A DNA stretch of 64,000 nt from Kingdonia uniflora (GCA_014058105.1 JACGCM010000012.1:1860001-1924000), one strand, 5' to 3'; shown: positions 10,352 through 23,365, numbered from the stretch's first letter. A program made the numbers and translations. The notes: a model not told the origin generated them from the letters alone.

Positions 10352-13009
10352 ATGGCGCTCAAACACCTCTACTTCACTCTATCTGTACCTCCTTTCCCTC
10401 TTATCTCCTCAAACCCTAACTCCAAACCCCAATCTCTAACACCCCATTACTCAAATCTCCATCTCAATCACTTCTCCACAACATACAAACCTCTCAAACC
10501 ATCTACACCTCCTCCAAACTCCATTTCTCAATCTCAAAACCCCATCTTCCTCCCCTATCTCCAACAACAAGAAGAAGATGAAGAACAAGAAGAAGAGGCT
10601 CTCATCCCAGAATCACAAGACCCAATTCTAACATTCTTCAAATCCCGCTCTGAAACCCCGTCCCAAGACCCAACCCATGAAGGTAGAACTCTCTTACAGG
10701 AAAATCGCCGCTCGTTATGGCGTCTCGCAGACGAAAACCCCATTGAAAATGAGGATGTGGGTGTTGAAGAAAATGAGAAATTCGATGATGGGGTTTCGAG
10801 TTTGAGGCCAGTTGAAGGTGTAGTGGGCGAAATTTTGAAACTTGCGAGGGATTTACCCGAGAATTCGACATTGGGAGAGATGTTGGGTCCTTATGTGGAG
10901 AGAATTGCGGGTGTTGAGTGTGTTGAGGTGTTGAGTTTGATGGGAAGTGAGGGACTTGTTATGGGTTGTTTGTATTTCTTTGAGTGGATGAGGTCACAGG
11001 AGCCATCACTTGTAACATCTAGAGCTTGTTCTGTTATGTTTACTATATTGGGTAAGGCAGGTTTGGGGGAGAAGTTGATGGTTTTGTTTCAGAATTTGCC
11101 TATGACAAGGGAGTTCCGAAATGTGTGTGTTTATAATTCGGCGATTTCGGGATTGTCGTGCTGCAGAAGGTAACAATGTTGGGGTAATTAAATTAACTTC
11201 TCTTTCCTGCTCTATTAAGTTTGTTTGAAATGTTTTTGGATTTCTCAGTAATTTGTGCTACTATCATCCATTTTGTGAATTAGGAATGGTTTCTTGTTAC
11301 TACATATTTTGAAAGATAATGAATATTTTCGAGCATCTGCAGCGTCAATGATAAAGATAGCATTGCTAAATGAAAAAAATGTGAATTTTGCTCCAAGTAT
11401 TCATGTGGGTTTTTACTAATTATCTGTTGCAGTTGGAGAGCAAAAACTTGCTTCCTTCTATTATATGGATGACATACCTGTATAGTTGGTGCTAAACTTG
11501 CAACCTAAGTTGGCATATGCTATCCCTTGGTGTTGGATTTAGCACCACGCTGGAGATTGTTCAAAACCACGATTTAAGCTACAAATTTGAAAGTCGATAC
11601 TCGCTAGACTGTGGCTTGGACTAAAGATTGATGCATATATATTTTGTGTACTTTAACTAATTCTGTTTTAGTGATTGAATTATTTATTTAGGTTTAATGA
11701 TGCTTGGGAAGTGTACGAGGCAATGGAAGCAAATAACATTCAGCCGGATCACGTGACAGGTTCTATTCTGATAACGACTATGAGAAAAAGTGGTCGCAGT
11801 GCCAAAGATGCATGGGAGTTCTTTGAGAAACTGAACAGGAAAGGAGTTAAGTGGCGCTTAGAAGTATTGGGGGCTCTTATTAAATTGTTCTGCGATGAGG
11901 GGCTTAAAAAAGAAGCCCTTGTTATCCAGTCAGAGATGGAGAAAAAGGGGATCCAATCAAACGTCGTCATATATAACACCTTAATGGGTGCTTATAGTAA
12001 ATCAGACCAAATCGAAGAAGCCGAAGGTCTGTTTATGGAGATGAAAGAGAAGGAGATTAAGCCTACCTCTGTTACATATAACATTTTAATGGATGCATAC
12101 AGCAGAAGAATGCAGCCCGAGATCATTGAAGATCTACTTTCTGAGATGCAAAGTCTGGGATTGGAGGCAAATATCAAATCTTATACTTGCCTTATAAGCG
12201 CTTATGGGAGAAAGAAAAAAATGAGTGACATGGCTAACAACGCGTTCTTGAAAATGAAGAAGGCTGGAATAAGAGCTGATTCTCGTTCCTATACTGCCCT
12301 CATACATGCATATTCAGTCGATGGTTGGCACGAGAAAGCATATATTACTTTCGAGACAATGAAAATGGAAGGTATAAAACCCTCTATAGAAACTTATACT
12401 GCATTGCTTGATGCATTTAGGCGGATTGGTGATACCCAAACGCTAATGGAAATATGGAAATCCATGATGCATGATAAGATCGAAGGGACTCGAGTGACGT
12501 TTAATACTCTTCTTGATGGGTTTGCAAAACAAGGTCAATATACTGATGCAAGAGATGTTGTCTCTGAGTTCGGAAGGATTGGATTTCAGCCTACAGTCTT
12601 AACATATAACATGTTGATGAATGCTTATGCGAGGGGAGGGCAACACTCGAAGTTGCCGCAACTATACAAGGAGATGGCAACTCTTAATCTAAAACCTGAT
12701 TCTGTTACATATTCCACAATGATATATGCTTACGTTCGTATCCGTGATTTCAGTAGGGCGTTTTATTATCACAAACAAATGGCGAAAAACAAGCAAGTAC
12801 CTGATCCGAAATCTTATGAAAAGTTGAGGGCCATTTTGGATGTGAAAGCTGCAACAAAGAATAGGAAGGATAAGAGTGCGATATTAGGTATAATTAATAG
12901 TAGTATGGGACTGTTGAAACCTAAGAAAAGAAGCAAGAAAGATGAGCTTTGGAAGAACAAGAAGAAATGGTCCAGGCCTAGTGGTTCTTTTAGTGGTAGG
13001 CGTGACTGA
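10352..13009 (+). CDS. EMB1006: Chloroplast P-class PPR protein, EMB1006 (At5g50280) orthologue
   Basis: Two exons, 10352-11169 and 11692-13009, join across an AG|GTAACA donor and TTTAG acceptor in phase 2 to give 711 residues, close to the Arabidopsis protein as I recall it. I chose the ATG at 10352 (MALKHLYF) over the upstream in-frame ATG at 10304 because it starts a Ser/Pro-rich plastid transit peptide. After an acidic Glu-rich stretch and a spacer come about 12 tandem 35-residue PPR repeats from near residue 230 to 640, many with the xTYNxLMxAY helix A pattern (VTYNILMDAYSRRMQPE, LTYNMLMNAYARGGQ). There is no DYW or E domain. The basic C-terminus (NRKDKSAILGIINSSMG) matches EMB1006. The family binds organellar RNA, and loss of EMB1006 is embryo-lethal in Arabidopsis. 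The intron cuts inside a repeat. No lesion was seen. Confidence 0.95.
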
Positions 13010-13686
13010 TGCTGTGCTTCTATCGTTAATGGTAGGGATGACTGTTTTGGATAACACAATATCAGGGATGACCTGCAAATGATCTTAATACCCTCTCATG
13101 ATCCATGCTTCGACTTTCTCCATCTTGCAATTATTTGATGAGGTTTTTATGTCTATGAAGGTGGCGGTAAGGTAAAATGCCTCGAGGTGTGGGTGTGAGT
13201 GATGGAGGGCGAACCGAATGTTAATGGACAATGACAGATCAGGAGAGACACCCTTGTATATATATATATATATATATGTATGTATTTTGAGAGCCTAGAA
13301 CTGCTGAGAAGGAAAACAAAGAAGAATGCTATGGGCATAACTTATAAAATGTCCTCTCATATATCATCATATCAGATATTGTAAATGTCATCTCACCCAT
13401 TGTAATGAATTTGGCTATTGAACCTGTTCACAAGGGTTAGATTTGAGAGAGATCTGTTCACAAAGATGGGAAGTTTCCCTTTTAGTATCGGGTGTACATA
13501 CCACCACCAACGGAAGGTTGTTGTAGTCGTATGGGGAACCATGGCTCAATAAGCTGGGAGGTATTGAGATTGGCTCACCACCTGGTGGGCACTTGTTTAT
13601 CCCAACTTACATGGCATTTGTACATCTGAGGATCTCATGTGCCCCACGGAATAATCAACAAATGGTATATATTATGATCCCGAGTT
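13010..13686. other. 3' flank of the PPR gene, no further gene seen
   Basis: It contains the presumed 3' UTR and a TA-dinucleotide run at 13257-13277. No other coding frame or element is supported. Confidence 0.45.
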
Positions 13687-13687
13687 A

Positions 13688-13791
13688 TTTTGGTGTACAA
13701 ATTATGGTATGACGTGAACAATTCCATTATTAAAAAATTATTTTTGGTGTACAAATTATGGTATGACGTGAACAATTCCATTATTAAAAAA
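13688..13791. repeat. 54-bp tandem duplication abutting the Helitron 3' end
   Basis: The unit containing GGTGTACAAATTATGGTATG occurs twice in direct tandem with a 54-bp period and near identity. The second copy ends at the base next to the proposed Helitron CTAG terminus. Confidence 0.8.
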
Positions 13792-15835
13792 CTAGCAGTC
13801 GGGGTGTGCCTACAATTATTTGTAAAATCCTTACCTATGTTTTTATGTTTTTAAATAGTTTAATATTTTAGGTATTATACAAAATGTTAAGAATATGGCC
13901 AATATCTCAAGCATTAATCATACATTCAACATTAATTAACTTTGATTCAAAGTACAATAGAGTTTGGTATCATGCGTAAAATCATCTGTTGCAAGTTTGG
14001 GGTTTAAATTATTATTTCATGTCTTAAATATTGAGAAACCGGAAAAACAAGTCTTCAAGTTATACTTGCAGGAATCTTTATAGGGCGTTTGATCACGGTA
14101 CTTTAACACATCATCGCATGAAAAGCTTTGTCTGACACTTGAAGGAATGTTGAAACTGATTCTTTGCGTCATATATGCATGCTTATGGATTGTTTGCAAA
14201 TTAGGTATCGTATTGTTTTTATTCTTTCCCCTATTTAGTTTGCTACAATTATGTTACCTCGAAGAGAAGCGGAAAAAAGAAGTGTAGGTTCATACAATTG
14301 TTTGTATCCAGCTTAAATAGGTAGCAATATCGACATTGAAGCAACAATGAGATAAGAGGAAGAATCCTGCCATATAATAAAAATCAAGAAAAGCTTTAGT
14401 TAAGGAGCACATTGGTAGGAGGGATTAAGAGGGAAGACCTTATTAGTTGAGATATTCAAGCCATGAATAGTGCACAATTCTTTTTTACACTGCGCATTCC
14501 TTCATTTTCACCATGGTAATTTTTTTTGTCAACCAAGTAAAGAGGTAAGTCATGTGTTTAGCCTTAAGTTGAAGAACACATTTACGATATTTTTTCCTTG
14601 AGAGAAATCTAAGCTTATTGTTATAGGACGTGTTTTCTCTGCTTAACTTGTGTTTTATACGATATGCTGAATGCACATGTTTTAGACTCGTGATAATTGA
14701 GACGGTGATAGTCAATTCTTGCAATTTTTCATGTTTTACATTTGTATATGGTTTGATACTTGATTCGCAATTCAGCCCTTGGAAATGTAAATCGTGTGAA
14801 ACCCTGAAAATACAATAATAACTTACTGAAATAGATTCGTCACACCAGGAAATTTTCAATAAAGTTAGTATGCAATAAAAATGATAAGAGAAAATCAGCA
14901 AAAATACGAATTTACTTACTAAATATGTGTAAAACAGATATTACAATACAACCTACATTAATTTGTTGTCTTAATCTTCTTGTACATATTTTCTTTAGTT
15001 TTCTCCATAACAAATAAGTTATTACATAAAGTGTCTACAAACTCGAATCTTAGCAAACAAATATGGGTGAAGCATTCCCACTTTATCATCTACCTTTCCG
15101 TTGAAATGAAATTGGGATTTCGAATTACTGTAACTGATAGGACGAAGTTGAACCTAACCTTCCTTCATTAGTAGAATTCAGCTCAAGCTTCTGAAATGGG
15201 TTGTAGGTTCGGTGAAGAACAGGTTGATCAGTTCAAGAGGACAACATGTATACTATGTGGATAGGCACAATATAACATTGCGAAACAAAATAAAATAAAA
15301 TAGAGTGACGGAAAAGAAACCAAAATAACAAAACTGCAAAACAATCCAAAATATATTAGAATAAGATAAAACTCTGTAAGAGTGCTCCATGAACAATGTG
15401 TTTGCATATCAATATAAATATAATAATGATTAGTGTGAGCTGGATACAAAATACAATTACAACATCAAAGATCCAGCTTAAAAGAATCCTTCTCATGATG
15501 AACATAGGTCATCTATATAAAACGGAGTTCAAACATGCAACAATGTACTTAGAAAAGAGTCAAACTGAACCGTAACCTCTTTTTCGTTGTATTTTATAAA
15601 TTATTTGATTTGGATTATATACATTTCATAATATAAAATATGACCAGACCACCCTTTACGTGATCTAATCGAATCCCTTACTTCAGCCAATTAAAGTACT
15701 TACAAAACCTTAGTAAGAAATTTATTTAGTAGTTTCAGTACAAATGCCTAGTAAACGCGTTGTTGGGTGACATAATCAAGTGTAAATCATGCGCAAAACA
15801 TATTGGACACAAGTTCTAAAAGTAGTAATCCTTAC

Positions 15836-15927
15836 CTTAAGAATACATCCAGCCCCAGTGAGAATATTCTGCGGCTTCATACCACGATGGATGATACGAT
15901 TTGAATGTAAGAAATCTAATCGCTCAC
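15836..15927 (-). pseudogene. Captured exon of a FUSED/TIO-type Ser/Thr kinase
   Basis: The minus strand reads ERLDFLHSNRIIHRGMKPQN followed by ILTGAGCILK, the catalytic-loop exon of plant FUSED kinase (LHSNRIIHRDMKPQNILIGAG in the family). The catalytic Asp of HRD is changed to Gly, so the fragment could not be an active kinase. It is flanked by a TTTTCAG acceptor and an AAG|GTAAGG donor, so it was copied from genomic DNA and not from mRNA. The neighbouring kinase exons are not recognisable nearby. Confidence 0.8.
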
Positions 15928-16162
15928 CTGAAAACTATCAAAAATAAATAAAAAAATTGAGTTTGAATGTAAAGTAATGTTATTGTGATAGAAATAATAA
16001 CCAAACCAAACACCCAAAATCGTAAATCATAAAACATTCAATAAAAGGGATGAAGATTTTAGATTTTGAGGAAGAGGGAGTGAGAATTGCTTAAAGCTCT
16101 CAGCAACTGGTTTATTAGCTTCTTCTACCTCTTCCATGTTTAAGAATCTCTCAAACCGTGCA

Positions 16163-16704
16163 TCCATTATGTATCAAATACATCCCCCATTGTAATCATA
16201 TTCTCCTTCTTACCCAAAACCCTAGACCTTACCCTCCTCAATTCTTGCATATGCCCTCCGACACCCAAAATCAAAGCCAAAGTGTCATAACATAAGTACC
16301 AGCTTTGCATGATATCCAGAACACAACTAAATGCTTATCAACATCATACTCCATAAGATTACTCTTATAAATAGTCCTAATACGAAGCTGACGCTTCACA
16401 ACATAAATAAGCGATTGGCACTGAAACACAACACATGTGAGTATCTTTAGCGCTTTAGACACCTTAACAACATGGGTACCGCCAAATGAAGCCTAGCAAT
16501 ACATACACTCTTTCCTAGCCCCTTAAGTTGGGAGTTTACAAAACGAGTAGCAATATCAATACAAAAAAATGAGATTACCAGTCACTTTGGGATCAAGTGT
16601 GCCTCTGTGACCAGTCTTATCGGCTCAAAAAATACGCTTAATCTAAGCAACAACCTCATGTAAAGATTGGTTTGATGGTTTATCAAGATTAATGATACCA
16701 TACC
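16163..16704 (-). pseudogene. Captured fragment of dyskerin (CBF5/NAP57, H/ACA snoRNP pseudouridine synthase)
   Basis: The minus strand reads YGIINLDKPSNQSLHEVVA, then (after stops replacing Trp and Arg codons) KTGHRGTLDPKVTGNLI, which holds the GTLDPKVTG catalytic-motif region. [40 protein letters not shown] and [16 protein letters not shown] follow. This is the TruB-like catalytic domain of dyskerin up to the [10 protein letters not shown] segment. At least four stops and one or more frameshifts make it a pseudogene. A TTAG acceptor-like site sits just before YGII. The plant gene is usually intronless, so introns cannot tell DNA from RNA capture here. Confidence 0.88.
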
Positions 16705-16822
16705 TAATGTAGGTCCACCTTCTTCAAAGAATTTGATCCCAACGTCCAAAGCGCTCTGTAAAAATTCATCCAAACCCCACTAAATCATATACAAAGCATA
16801 CGCTGTTTCTCATAAATATTCA

Positions 16823-17029
<207 letters not shown>

Positions 17030-18369
17030 TCAAACAATGATAGAAACCGTCAGAGGTGACATCGCTTGGCAAATATTTTCGAAGTAGAGTGTTAATTTTC
17101 TCTTTTTCAAAAATAGTATTCCAAACTGGGAATATAGAATTGTACTATTCAAGTTGCGAGGAGATGTTGGCAACATCTTCCGATTCTTGCCCCTCGGGTA
17201 CAAGTAGGCATTAGCAGGACAAAGTGGATCACAAACTTTGAAGTAAATAGATGGATTAAAATGACTGTAAATTTATAAGAAAACAAAAGTGCACATAAAT
17301 ACAGCTACCTGCAAGGACTATAAATTGTCAAAGATTAACGAAAGAAAAATAGTATTAGCATATGTCCAAGATCATCTGGTGTAACTATAGTCAAACCTTT
17401 TCAAAGCTATACCCAAATCATGCTCTTCTTTATTATTAAATAAAAGTATCATCAACCTTGATTGCATCAACCAAAAAGAAAAACAAGACTAAGCAAACTT
17501 CATTCCTAGAAATCTATAATCCATGGACTTTTTGTGTAGTCCTGAACTTCTTCGCCAAAATGGACATACTTATAATGCACATGCATGGCTGACATACTTT
17601 CGACACCCTTCACGAGGCCCACATGAAAATAACTTATGAGATATTTATTCTTGAATGGGATTGTACTACTTTCGACACATACTTATAATACCATTACCAT
17701 GAATATCATGTATAAAGAGATACATGCAACTCCAACATTGACAACAACATCTGAATGGGAAATTAAAATTTGAAATTGTGCCCATCCATTCAATCTTAAA
17801 TTAAGAACCACATTTCATGTTGTTACAAGTGCTGAAATTTCCTGGATTTTTATGTGAAGGATATCCAAAAAAACATAATCCCTTAAATCATCTCTTTGTT
17901 GGTCTCAAGTGTGTGACAAACTATCATGAAAATGCATGAGTCCAATCTAAATTTTTCTTCCAAATTAAAAGTTAACGTTAGTTAAGTTGGCTGAGCTCCC
18001 AAGTTTCTGACTTACCTCTTTCATTACAACTCTAAAGATTCCGAACATTCTTTGGTTAGGTTATACATTTCAAGATTGAGATTGTCCATAACAGTATGTA
18101 TAAAATTACAGCAGACGCTTAAATCAGGGTGGATCACTTTAAAACAATTTCATTATATGCCATCGCTGCCATCCTTTACTAATTAGATAAATGATGTCCT
18201 TGTCATTGATGAAAAGAGGGTATCTCTTACTAATGAATATGCAGGAGATAAGAAGTGTATAAAAAAGGAGACTAAAAATAGAAGGCATTTACCTATAATC
18301 CGTACACAATAACCAAATACATATTTAGAGCAGAGAACGTCAAATCCTATAAATTTGTGAATGCTTACT

Positions 18370-19195
18370 AATTTGACACCCCGCTTCTGAATCTTGCACT
18401 TTTAGCATTAAAGTTTTTGTTACCTTTATTAGGACAGTCTTTATCCAAGTGTGTGATGCCACCACACTCTTTATAGGAACCACCCTATAGAAAAAAAATG
18501 TGAGTAACAGGGTTTAGCCTCTAAAGCTTTATTTGTACACCCGAAAGAATGAACATAAAATAAGAAATTTATATTTAACAGATAATGAGCACTTTGAAAT
18601 GTGAGTAACAGATAAGGAAGTGTACAACCAAATATCACATACATTTATGTTTAGTGAATTTTGAAAATACTAGGGATATTCGTCCTTCAAAAAGAGAGGA
18701 AGAAATAAAATATTATGGATGTTTTGACTTTGGGGCCACTACAACATTAACGTGCACTTCGAATATTGAAAATAACAACCAAATATCACATATATTCATT
18801 GGTACATATAGAAAGTGATTTGGAAAGTGGAGAGTTGACTAAAGTAATTTAGAGATACGGCGAGTTGATTTTTGTGGGCGCAACCCAATTCTACGAAGGA
18901 GTTACCAAATACAAAAGGGGAAGATGCGACTTAGTTGAACTACTTTTGGATATTGAATCTCTCCTTTAATCCCATGTACAAAATTTCATAATACCATAAA
19001 ACTAAAATCTTCCACCACTACTAATGCCACATACATTACTTCTTATAATGTGGAACAATATGCACAGACAATGTTTTGAAATACAAATGAATTTAAAGAA
19101 TACCTTCGGATAAATTCCATGTGTATTTTTGGGGCAGTTATTACTCAGATGTTCATTCTCATCACAAATAAAGCAGTTGGCAAATTTTGTAACCC
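18370..19195 (-). pseudogene. Captured two-exon fragment of a ZCCHC9-like zinc-knuckle protein
   Basis: Exon A (19195-19104) reads GVTKFANCFICDENEHLSNN, CPKNTHGIYPK, one CCHC knuckle (C-x2-C-x4-H-x4-C), ending AAG|GTATTC. Exon B starts at 18484 after a CTATAG acceptor and reads GGSYKECGGITHLDKDCPNK, then GNKNFN, ending at a stop near 18370. The exons join in phase 0, giving the family's paired knuckles (HGIYPKGG.CKICGGVTHL). In the second knuckle the first Cys is Tyr, so metal binding is probably lost. The 0.6-kb intron between them shows capture of genomic DNA. Confidence 0.8.
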
Positions 19196-19529
19196 CTAGA
19201 TCAACAAAAAGAAACATCAATAGTAAGTGTCTAAGCATAAGGATACGACTAGGTGAAATCATAGCCTTCCTAACAAGAAACAGAATGATAAGCTTCTCAT
19301 AATATTACTATTTTCATAATGAGTCTCTGACATAGGGGATCTTACGTGATACTAAGCAGTTCAAGTTTTTTTTTTGCATTTAAGGTATTTCAGTTTATTA
19401 CATTAACAAGAGATAAAACATGCCATAACAGATAATCAAAAAAATACCATCTTAAACTGACCAGGCATAAGTTATACTTCATCTTTCCTTTTTTTATAAG
19501 TAAAAGTTATGCTAATCAAAAAGCCTAAT

Positions 19530-19720
19530 ATCAAGGAGAGAAAATGGTTGGGAACAGTGCAAATATGCCAAACACTATGAGGAATGGTGTTGTATCAGCT
19601 CCCAGGTAGCTAATTTCGCTTTCCCGGCTGACATGTGTACTTTCTACTTCCTCAACTATTACATCCCATCCCACCACAAAATTCCTAAAGTAAGCTCCAC
19701 TAAACCCCGTAAACTTTACT
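19530..19720 (-). other. Exon-like minus-strand frame, source gene not recognised
   Basis: Within the Helitron the minus strand reads continuously as protein of ordinary composition, including YFRNFVVGWDVIVEEVE and LGADTTPFLIVFGIFALFPT, which ends in a hydrophobic segment resembling a membrane helix. I do not recognise the family. Because four neighbours are captured exons on the same strand, this may be another. Confidence 0.3.
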
Positions 19721-20819
19721 CTAGTAAAATAGCATGGTTATTACCTCCAAGACGATTAAAGATCTTTAACGTTCGTTCTTTGAAGCTTTAGTATTTTCTC
19801 TTCTTATGTGAAAAGGTATATACCCCACAATACTGTAAGAGGAATTCGTCTTTAAGGACATCAACCCCTCTGGGAGGACATCAGCTCCTCCGGGAGAACA
19901 ACAGCTTCAGCCAACATAGAAAATCTGTATTTATTTACCCAAATCAACTATATTAAGTCTAAAAGTCCTCGCTGACATACTATAGATCCATAAGATTTGT
20001 TATTTAGCCTTAAAAACCTTAATCAAAAACGATATGAGACTATGAGTATGTTTGCGTTCAAACTTCTAAAAATTATCACCTGACCACATTCGTCTAATAT
20101 TTTTGCGAACAGAGGCGGTGACTGCATCCCCTTTAAAACTGGTTCCATAAAAAATTGCCTTTTTGGTAGTAGTAGTTAAAGATATTACATTGTGTACCTA
20201 AATATGTCTGTAATTTCTAATTATTAGTCTCTAATAAACAATGCAATAATTTTATGTTTCTCTAAGATGCCAAGTAATTATTCCGCGCTAGCAACCTGTA
20301 ATTCTCACTACAATCTGAAGCAACATTAGTTAATTCGATCGTGTATTATTGTTCTCCTTTGGTATTGAGATGCCTATTCTTTAAGGGATTTATACCCACT
20401 ATTTTATTAGACTAAACAAACATTCACTCACTAATTACACCAAATTAAAACTAAACAAACCCTGATCAATGATATTTTTATGAAACCCAAACCGTATGCA
20501 ATCACTAAGTAAATATACATAATAACCAATTATACTAAATCAGAGGCGATTAACTTTGACCATGATTATACGCAGAGAGAGATTCTTCTTCACCCCATCG
20601 TCATTGTCAAACCTCAATACCCAACAATCAAAAAACCACTAAAATCCCAAAAAAATCAGCAATATTTCAACAAAACAAAGGGTAATATGTAATCTATCAT
20701 ACCTTTCGATAAAACAGTAACAAGAACTCCATTGTAATGAGCCAATGTTCAATCAAAGAGGAACATAGTTTCTTTTGGAGGTCTGTTGCTCCAATCCAGA
20801 GTTGATTGTATCTACCACC

Positions 20820-21432
20820 ATGAGAGGATTTTGGTTGGGTTTGGAAGAGAGGATTTTGGTGGATTTGGAAGATGGAAGGAATTGAGGTTTGGTTTAGACG
20901 ACAGATGTGGTAACCATCTCGTCATCAGAGGGTTTTGGTTCTCCGGTGAGCAAATGTTCAATCAAAGAGGAATATCTGTATCTACCACCATAAGAGGATT
21001 TTTTTTTGGTTTGGAAGAGAGGAGTTTGGTGGGTTTGGAAGATGGAAGGAATTGAGGTTTGGTTTAAACAAAATGTCTGGGGTAGATTTACTGAAATACC
21101 CCCGAGTTTGTATTTAGACTTCCTAAAATACCCCTAATTTCATATAGACGAAAAGTTGTGGGTTGGACTTCCATTTATACCCACTATTTTATCAAGTAAT
21201 TACGATTGAGATGCCTATTCTTTAAGGGATTTAGTATTGACAAAATGGGGATATTTTATGATTAAATAAATTACGAGAATAGACAAAATAACTATTGCGA
21301 TCTAACGGCTGTAACGATTCCATATATTATTGTTATAACCTAAACCCTCAATTTTCCTCAACATGTGGAGAGTAGTGTGATTAACAGCCGAGATTGATTC
21401 TCATGGCATGGTTATTCCTTTATTAGTATAGA
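20820..21432 (-). repeat. Helitron 5'-terminal repeat, copy 1
   Basis: About 600 bp shared with 29937-30447 in the same orientation. It includes the GGAATAACCATGCCATGA start region, an AAATACCCC-rich stretch and imperfect GGTTTGGAAGAGAGGA-type units, two of which are tandemly duplicated here (about 20827-20890 and 21000-21060). Confidence 0.75.
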
Positions 21433-22500
21433 TATTTGGAGTAGCAGTATCCACTATCCAGATATTTAATCATGTATAATTTTGTGTAACATTTGGCAAG
21501 GTCCAAGAAACCATAGTAATGGGTAATATAAACCATGGCTTCAGAGATATATTGCAGGCTTAATTACACAGTTTGTCCCTAAATCGAAACATATGAACAA
21601 TAAAATATAGGGCTTTATGATATATCAAACATATATTACTACATGCAATCTATTATACATTAGGCAACGGTGTTTTTCGTATATACATATTCAGCATTGT
21701 CTCAAAGATAAAGAGGGGTTGGGATTCGCGGGAAGGAGGGAGATGGACGGCCTAGATTTATTTTACTCTCATAATTAGGGTACTTTAGAGAAAATACCAA
21801 AAATTGGTAGTTTAATCTTATCATTAACTCCCTTTCTCCCCGACCCCCTTTCTCCCAATTCGTCTCTCTCTCCAACCAACAACTCTTCATCTTTCCCATA
21901 TTTTTCTGCAAAGAGCAAAGTACTTATCTCTCTTTCTCTTCAAGCATCCTCACTAGACCAAAAATAGAAAAATACAACTTTGAGAAACGACTAAGATTAT
22001 GGTCGCTAGAAAACGATATTAGTTATAGTTTTATTCTAGGTTTTTTGTTATATTTTTTTTAATAGAAGGTGGTTCTTATTTTTATCCCTCGATTGCTCCT
22101 CCTCAATTTCACAAAACTAAAAAATTGGTTTCCCCTATCCCCATATTCTCTTTCTCTTCTCCTACAATCCCCTCTAACCTTATTCAGTTAGGGTTTTTCT
22201 CCTTTTCTATGGTAATTTTGAGGTATGATCTCCTCTCTTTCTCTCTATATATATCTCTCGAATTTCCTAAGTCCAATTGTTTTTGCTAGACCTAATTTAA
22301 TTTCCAGGAATCGATCTTTACGTGGTAATTCTAAAAATCATGGACCCAATTCCTCTATAGTAGCATAATTTGGTTCATGAGTTCTTTAATCACTGATTTT
22401 CTGGAACCTTTAAAATTTTCAACTTCTGGATTGCAAGTACCCATTGATAATTGTCAACCTACTGATTTTATATTGTTTGTTTAATTTCAATGGTTTACAG
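21433..22500 (+). promoter_or_regulatory. Probable promoter and 5' UTR/intron of the MLO fragment
   Basis: No coding frame is convincing. From about 21830 the plus strand is CT-rich with CTCTCTTTCTCTTC blocks and a GAG|GTATGA donor-like site near 22220, then an AT-rich stretch to the TTTACAG acceptor at 22500. This resembles a leader exon plus first intron before the MLO exons. Confidence 0.35.
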
Positions 22501-22862
22501 ACAAGCGAAAGATGGCTCTCTTTGAAGCACTTGAGAAGGTTAAAGGAAATAATCCTTAAAGATATTTTTTTCTTCGCATTTTGGTACTTTTGTGGAACTA
22601 TAAACTAATGTCTAATGAGTACTCTTTTGTGTCATATTTTGCAGAACAAATGGTTATGGGTTTCATTTCCTTGCTCCTAACATTTGGGCAGGTTTACATT
22701 GGTAGGATCTGTATCCCTATCAAGGCTGCAGATTCAATGTTGCCATGCCCTTTAAGACACGCTGAAGTGGAGGATACGGAGGAACATCGTCGGAGGCTTC
22801 CTTGAAATGATCGTAGATTCTTAGCCGCCGCTGGTGCAACAGTTAAAAAATGCAAGACAGTA
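22501..22862 (+). pseudogene. Fragment of an MLO-family seven-transmembrane gene
   Basis: An exon at 22501-22538 reads KRKMALFEALEK and ends at AAG|GTTAAA. From about 22640 the plus strand reads AEQMVMGFISLLLTFGQVYI, GRICIPIKAADSMLPCPLRH, then EEHRRRLP, a TGA stop, and NDRRFLAAAGATVKKCKT. This follows the MLO family order FEALEKIKAELMxLGFISLLL...RICIP...TMLPC...EHRR.L...RFLA. The stop within RRL[..]DRRF, the apparent phase mismatch between exons and the loss of everything downstream make it a pseudogene. MLO proteins are plasma-membrane calmodulin-binding proteins linked to powdery mildew susceptibility. Whether this is a captured fragment or a host gene cut by retroelements is unclear. Confidence 0.82.
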
Positions 22863-23037
22863 GGTATATTTTGTACGTAATTGCTTTTTTATTATATTAA
22901 ATTGGAGTTGCTTGATTGCTAGTAAAGGTGAAATAATATTACAATCAACAAATCAATCAGGCCTATTTTTCACCCCACAAAATACACAAGTACTTGAGAT
23001 CGCACATTCATAATAAAAGAGGAAAGGTTAATGTACT

Positions 23038-23292
23038 AGACTTAATTTGCTTTAACTTAACTAAGACAATGTTTCAAGGCAAAGTAAGCACTGTTATGTC
23101 AAATATTGTGCTATTTTTTTTCTTCCACCTAATTTCTTTTGTTGCTTCACCAAATTACCGCTCCAAATTACCACTTAATTTGCTTCAACTTTACTAAGAT
23201 AATGTTTCAAGGCAAAGTACGCACTGTTATGTCAAATATTGTGCTATTTTTATTCTTCCACCTAATTTCTTTTATTGCTTCACCAAATTATC
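23038..23292. repeat. Tandem duplication, about 120 bp x 2
   Basis: Copies at about 23040-23160 and 23173-23292 share ATGTTTCAAGGCAAAGTA and CTTCCACCTAATTTCTTTT with few differences. The unit is non-coding and lies between the MLO fragment and the retroelement extra ORF. Confidence 0.8.
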
Positions 23293-23365
23293 GGGTTCGC
23301 CGACCTCAGGTACCACTAGAAGTGGTGAGGTAAAAGGAAAAGAAAAAAGGAGAAGGATCGAACCT

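Noticed and set aside
14485..14901. 138-aa minus ORF as a gene
   Set aside because: AT-rich, no recognisable domain or splice context. It lies in the Helitron interior and is open probably by chance.
16582..16773. 63-aa minus ORF starting MDEFLQSALDV as a gene
   Set aside because: Its second half is the dyskerin fragment read in a different frame. Only a short unassigned N-terminal segment remains.
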